From NCBI GenBank assembly GCA_964575225.1, contig CAZNQW010000213.1, forward strand, positions 1 to 6,758: DNA of 6,758 bases, in the 5' to 3' direction. The notes under the pieces are model-generated. The model made no database searches and was not told the origin of the DNA. It saw only the letters and a program-made list of their open reading frames with translations. Source of the stretch: CAZNQW01 sp964575225 (lineage in GTDB: Bacteria; Chloroflexota; Anaerolineae; JAAYZQ01). This document shows, piece by piece, positions 4,237-6,758 of this stretch (position 1 is the first letter of the stretch; each line of letters starts with the position of its first letter). The translations under genes were made by a program, and so were the position numbers.

Positions 4237-5226
4237 ATGAAATCCTTGATCACAGGGGGAGCCGGGTTCATCGGCTCGCACGTGGCCCGCCACTGCCTGG
4301 CCCTGGGCCATCAGGTCGTGGTGTTGGACGACCTGAGCGGCGGATTCCGCGATCAGGTACCCGACGGAGCGGCTTTTGTTCAGGGCAGCGTCACCGACGC
4401 CGCATTGGTCCAGCGCCTTTTTGACGAGCATTCCTTTGATTATGTCTACCATCTGGCGGCCTATGCCGCCGAGGGGTTGTCTCACTTTATCCGGCGATTC
4501 AATTACACCAACAACCTCATCGGCAGCGTCAACCTGATCAACGAAAGCGTCCGACATTCGATCCGCTGTTTTGTGTTTACCTCGTCGATTGCCGTCTATG
4601 GCGCCAACCAACTGCCTATGCACGAAGACCTGCCCCCCCAACCCGAAGACCCCTACGGCATCTCTAAATATTCGGTCGAGCTGGATTTGCGGTCGGCCCA
4701 CGAGATGTTTGGCCTGAACTCGATCGTCTTTCGCCCCCACAATGTGTATGGCGAAAACCAGAACATCGGCGATCGGTACCGCAACGTCATCGGCATCTTT
4801 ATGAACCAGGTGATGCAGGGCCAGCCCATGACCATCTTTGGGGATGGGCTGCAAAGCCGCGCCTTTAGCTACATCGATGACGTGGCCCCGCACATTGCCA
4901 ACAGCGTGAACATCCCGGCGGCTTATGGTCAGGTCGTCAACATCGGCGCGGATCAAGCCTATACCGTGCAATTCCTGGCTGAGGCGGTGGCCCAGGCCTT
5001 GGGCCAAGAACCAAACATCCGCCACCTGGACGCGCGCAACGAGGTCAAGCACGCCTACTCCGACCACAGCAAAGCGCGGAGCCTTTTTCAACAAACGACC
5101 TTTGTGAGCCTGGAGGAAGGCATCGCGCGGATGGCTGCCTGGGCGCGCCAGGTGGGGGCCCGCGAAAGCTGCACCTTTCAAGACATTGAAATTCGCCGCA
5201 ACCTGCCCCCCAGTTGGCAAGTCTGA
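4237..5226 (+). CDS. NAD-dependent epimerase/dehydratase (extended SDR, UDP-sugar 4-epimerase-like)
   Basis: This 329-residue soluble enzyme is expected to act on a nucleotide sugar, most likely epimerising or dehydrating it for cell-surface polysaccharide synthesis. Seen: Rossmann loop TGGAGFIGSH (6-15), an acidic pair after beta-2 (Asp31-Asp32) favouring NAD, YHLAAYA (71-77), TSSIAVYG (115-122) with the catalytic serine, YGISK (140-144) supplying the Tyr-x3-Lys pair, FRPHNVYG (165-172), and QSRAFSYIDDVA (206-217) typical of GalE/WbpP-like members. Length fits extended SDRs. Start: an in-frame TTG at 4204 would add 11 residues, but ATG at 4237 has AGAGG 6 bases upstream and begins exactly at beta-1. 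No other sugar genes are nearby, so the substrate cannot be named. UDG follows after 27 bases. Confidence 0.92.
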   Translation: MKSLITGGAGFIGSHVARHCLALGHQVVVLDDLSGGFRDQVPDGAAFVQGSVTDAALVQRLFDEHSFDYVYHLAAYAAEGLSHFIRRFNYTNNLIGSVNLINESVRHSIRCFVFTSSIAVYGANQLPMHEDLPPQPEDPYGISKYSVELDLRSAHEMFGLNSIVFRPHNVYGENQNIGDRYRNVIGIFMNQVMQGQPMTIFGDGLQSRAFSYIDDVAPHIANSVNIPAAYGQVVNIGADQAYTVQFLAEAVAQALGQEPNIRHLDARNEVKHAYSDHSKARSLFQQTTFVSLEEGIARMAAWARQVGARESCTFQDIEIRRNLPPSWQV

Positions 5227-5253
5227 GGGCGCCCCGGAGAGAGGAGCAAACGA

Positions 5254-5859
5254 TTGTCTGGACTAACCGACCTCTATCACGAAATCCAAACCTGCCAAAA
5301 GTGCATTCTGGCCCAAGGCCGCACCCAGGCGGTGCCCGGCGAGGGTCTCGAGACGGCCGAAATCATGTTCATCGGCGAAGGCCCAGGGTTTCACGAGGAC
5401 CGTCAGGGCCGACCTTTTGTGGGCGCCGCGGGCAAGTACCTGGAGGAGCTGCTGGCGCAGATCCACCTGACGCGCGAGCAGGTCTACATCACCAACGTCG
5501 TCAAGTGCCGCCCGCCCGGAAACCGCGACCCCCAGCCGGAAGAGATTGCCGCCTGCCGGCCCTACCTGGACCGGCAGATCGAGCTGATCCACCCGCGGCT
5601 GATCGTCACCCTGGGGCGTTTTTCCATGCAGCGCTACTTTCCCGGCGCGTCCATTTCGCGCATCCACGGCCAACCCAAGCGGATGGGCAACGTGATCTAC
5701 TATCCCATGTTCCACCCGGCGGCGGCGTTGCACCAACCCCGCTGGCGCACCCTGGTCGAAGAGGACATTCTCAAGATCCCCGACCTACTGGCCAAGTTGG
5801 ACGACGTCCAAGAAGAGGAACCGGACATACCCGATGCCCAACAGCTCAGCCTGTTCTAA
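5254..5859 (+). CDS. Family 4 uracil-DNA glycosylase (4Fe-4S)
   Basis: The enzyme removes uracil from DNA, starting base excision repair of deaminated cytosine. Seen in 201 residues: four cysteines at 14, 17, 85 and 101 in the family 4 pattern for a [4Fe-4S] cluster, the catalytic-site motif GEGPG (41-45) followed by GRPFVGAAG (52-60), TNVVKCRPPGNRDP (80-93), and the second active-site motif FHPAAAL near residue 155-165. The start is TTG with GAGGAG (5241-5246) 7 bases upstream, and the protein begins just before the first cysteine pair, as expected. After the catalytic domain an acidic linker leads to QLSLF as the last five residues, a match to the bacterial sliding-clamp-binding motif. It lies 27 bases after the epimerase gene and 63 bases before RNase J, probably on one transcript. 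Confidence 0.95.
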   Translation: MSGLTDLYHEIQTCQKCILAQGRTQAVPGEGLETAEIMFIGEGPGFHEDRQGRPFVGAAGKYLEELLAQIHLTREQVYITNVVKCRPPGNRDPQPEEIAACRPYLDRQIELIHPRLIVTLGRFSMQRYFPGASISRIHGQPKRMGNVIYYPMFHPAAALHQPRWRTLVEEDILKIPDLLAKLDDVQEEEPDIPDAQQLSLF

Positions 5860-5922
5860 AGCGCAATCGTCGATCCTGGCGTCCATCCGCCGCCCGATAA
5901 CCTGAACGAGAAGGAGCACCCT

Positions 5923-6717
5923 TTGTCCCAAGAATTCCTCAAGATCATCCCTTTGGGGGGCATTGGACATATCGGCAAGAACATGCTGATCCTCGAGTAC
6001 GACGAGCAATTGCTCATCGTCGACTGCGGCCTGATGTTTCCCGACAGCGACATGCTGGGCATTGACATCGTCATCCCCGATATGACTTACGTGTTCGAGC
6101 GCAAGGACAAGGTCAAGGCCATCTTTATCACCCACGGGCACGAAGACCACATTGGCGCCCTGCCCTATCTGATGGCCGAGGTCAAGGCCCCCATCTATGC
6201 GACCCGCCTGACCTTGGGCTTGGTCCAGGTCCGCCTGAAAGAGGCCCATCTGCTACAGGGCGCCGAACTGCGCGTGATTACCCCAGGTGACGTCATCGAT
6301 CTGGAGCCCTTTACCGTCGAGTCCTTCCGGGTCTGCCATTCCATTCCCGATGGGGTCGGGTTGGCCATCACCACACCGGTGGGTTTGGTGGTCCATTCGG
6401 GCGATTTCAAGTTCGACCAGACGCCGGTGGACGGCCGCCTGACCGACTTTGCCCGGCTGGCCGAGCTGGGCGGCCGCGGCGTCCACGTGCTGCTTTCCGA
6501 CTCGACCAATGCGGAAACCGATGGACAGACCCCCTCGGAGCAAGTGGTTGCCGAGACCTTTGACCGGGTCTTTGCCCGCGCCCCAGGCCGCATCATCGTG
6601 GCCACCTTTGCCTCCAACATTTCGCGCATCCAGCAGGTGGTCGACACGGCCCGCAAGTATGGCCGGCGCGTGGGCATCGTCGGCCGATCGATGACCAATT
6701 TTTCCAAGGCCGCGTCC
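5923..6717 (+). CDS. rnj: Ribonuclease J, N-terminal half (cut off by adapter sequence)
   Basis: RNase J is a metallo-beta-lactamase/beta-CASP ribonuclease with endo- and 5'-to-3' exonuclease activity in mRNA decay and rRNA maturation. Seen in the 265 genuine codons: IPLGGIGHIGKNM (9-21), DCG (34-36), the zinc motif HGHEDH (71-76), His139 in CHSIPDG, Asp161 in HSGDFKFD, LLSDSTNAE, and the start of the beta-CASP region with VGRSMTNFSKAAS. Full-length members have about 550 residues, so about half is present. The start is TTG, with AAGGAG (5911-5916) 6 bases upstream; no in-frame ATG lies near the N-terminus. From 6718 onward the open frame continues only through adapter bases, which should not be translated. 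Relatives usually have Glu where this protein has His16. Confidence 0.96.
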
Positions 6718-6758
6718 AGATCGGAAGAGCGTCGTGTAGGGAAAGAGTGTAGGATAGG
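6718..6758 (+). other. Illumina TruSeq adapter plus i5 index (non-genomic contamination)
   Basis: From 6718 the sequence begins AGATCGGAAGAGC and, through 6750, equals the reverse complement of the TruSeq read 1 adapter (33 of 33 bases from memory, ending GGGAAAGAGTGT). The last eight bases, AGGATAGG, are the reverse complement of CCTATCCT, which I recall as TruSeq HT index D503. The reading-frame tail encoded here (RSEERRVGKECR) is a known contaminant peptide in databases. The first A (6718) may be the ligation A-tail. Genomic sequence should be considered to end at 6717. Confidence 0.97.

Noticed and set aside
4045..5220. A 391-codon open frame on the minus strand opposite the epimerase
   Set aside because: It is almost exactly antisense to the epimerase coding sequence, shows low-complexity His/Val/Gly composition and has no domain signature.
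5214..5900. A 228-codon plus-strand frame overlapping the UDG
   Set aside because: It is very rich in Arg, Pro and Gly as expected for a shifted frame, and the overlapping frame encodes an intact family 4 UDG with all cluster cysteines.

Overview
The window is a short, GC-rich, gene-dense bacterial fragment carrying housekeeping genes. Three tRNA genes that lack an encoded CCA, an RNase J, a family 4 (iron-sulfur) uracil-DNA glycosylase and the gene order tsaE-tsaB-rimI-epimerase-UDG-RNase J suggest an uncultured member of the Chloroflexota, perhaps Anaerolineae-like. That assignment is an inference from gene content and protein style, because no marker was searched. Its last 41 bases are not genomic: they read as an Illumina TruSeq adapter followed by an 8-base sample index. 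The sequence is therefore probably a metagenome or draft contig whose right end was never trimmed.

Left part (1-593), minus strand: the first 18 codons of tuf (EF-Tu), preceded by tRNA-Thr(GGT) and tRNA-Thr(TGT). All three appear to be transcribed from one near-consensus promoter at 327-355 that contains a 7-bp inverted repeat. Further right, tRNA-Ser(CGA) has its own promoter at 528-556.

Middle left (594-2111), minus strand: a two-gene unit with a calcineurin-like metallophosphoesterase followed by a class I SAM-dependent methyltransferase. A compact divergent promoter region (2112-2224) with back-to-back -35 boxes separates it from the plus-strand genes.

Right part (2225-6717), plus strand: tsaE, tsaB and rimI are tightly packed. 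The first two belong to tRNA t6A37 synthesis and the third encodes a protein N-acetyltransferase. A new promoter overlaps the rimI stop codon and precedes a roughly 155-base structured leader and an extended-SDR NAD-dependent epimerase. Next come a family 4 uracil-DNA glycosylase ending in a sliding-clamp-binding motif and the first half of an RNase J gene cut by the adapter.

Most of the window serves translation (EF-Tu, tRNAs, t6A modification, RimI), RNA decay (RNase J) and DNA repair (UDG). I see no mobile element, CRISPR array, phage gene or obviously novel multi-gene system. The points most worth a second look are the adapter artefact, the clamp motif on the UDG, the leader with mutually exclusive hairpins before the epimerase, and the repeat-bearing tail of RimI.
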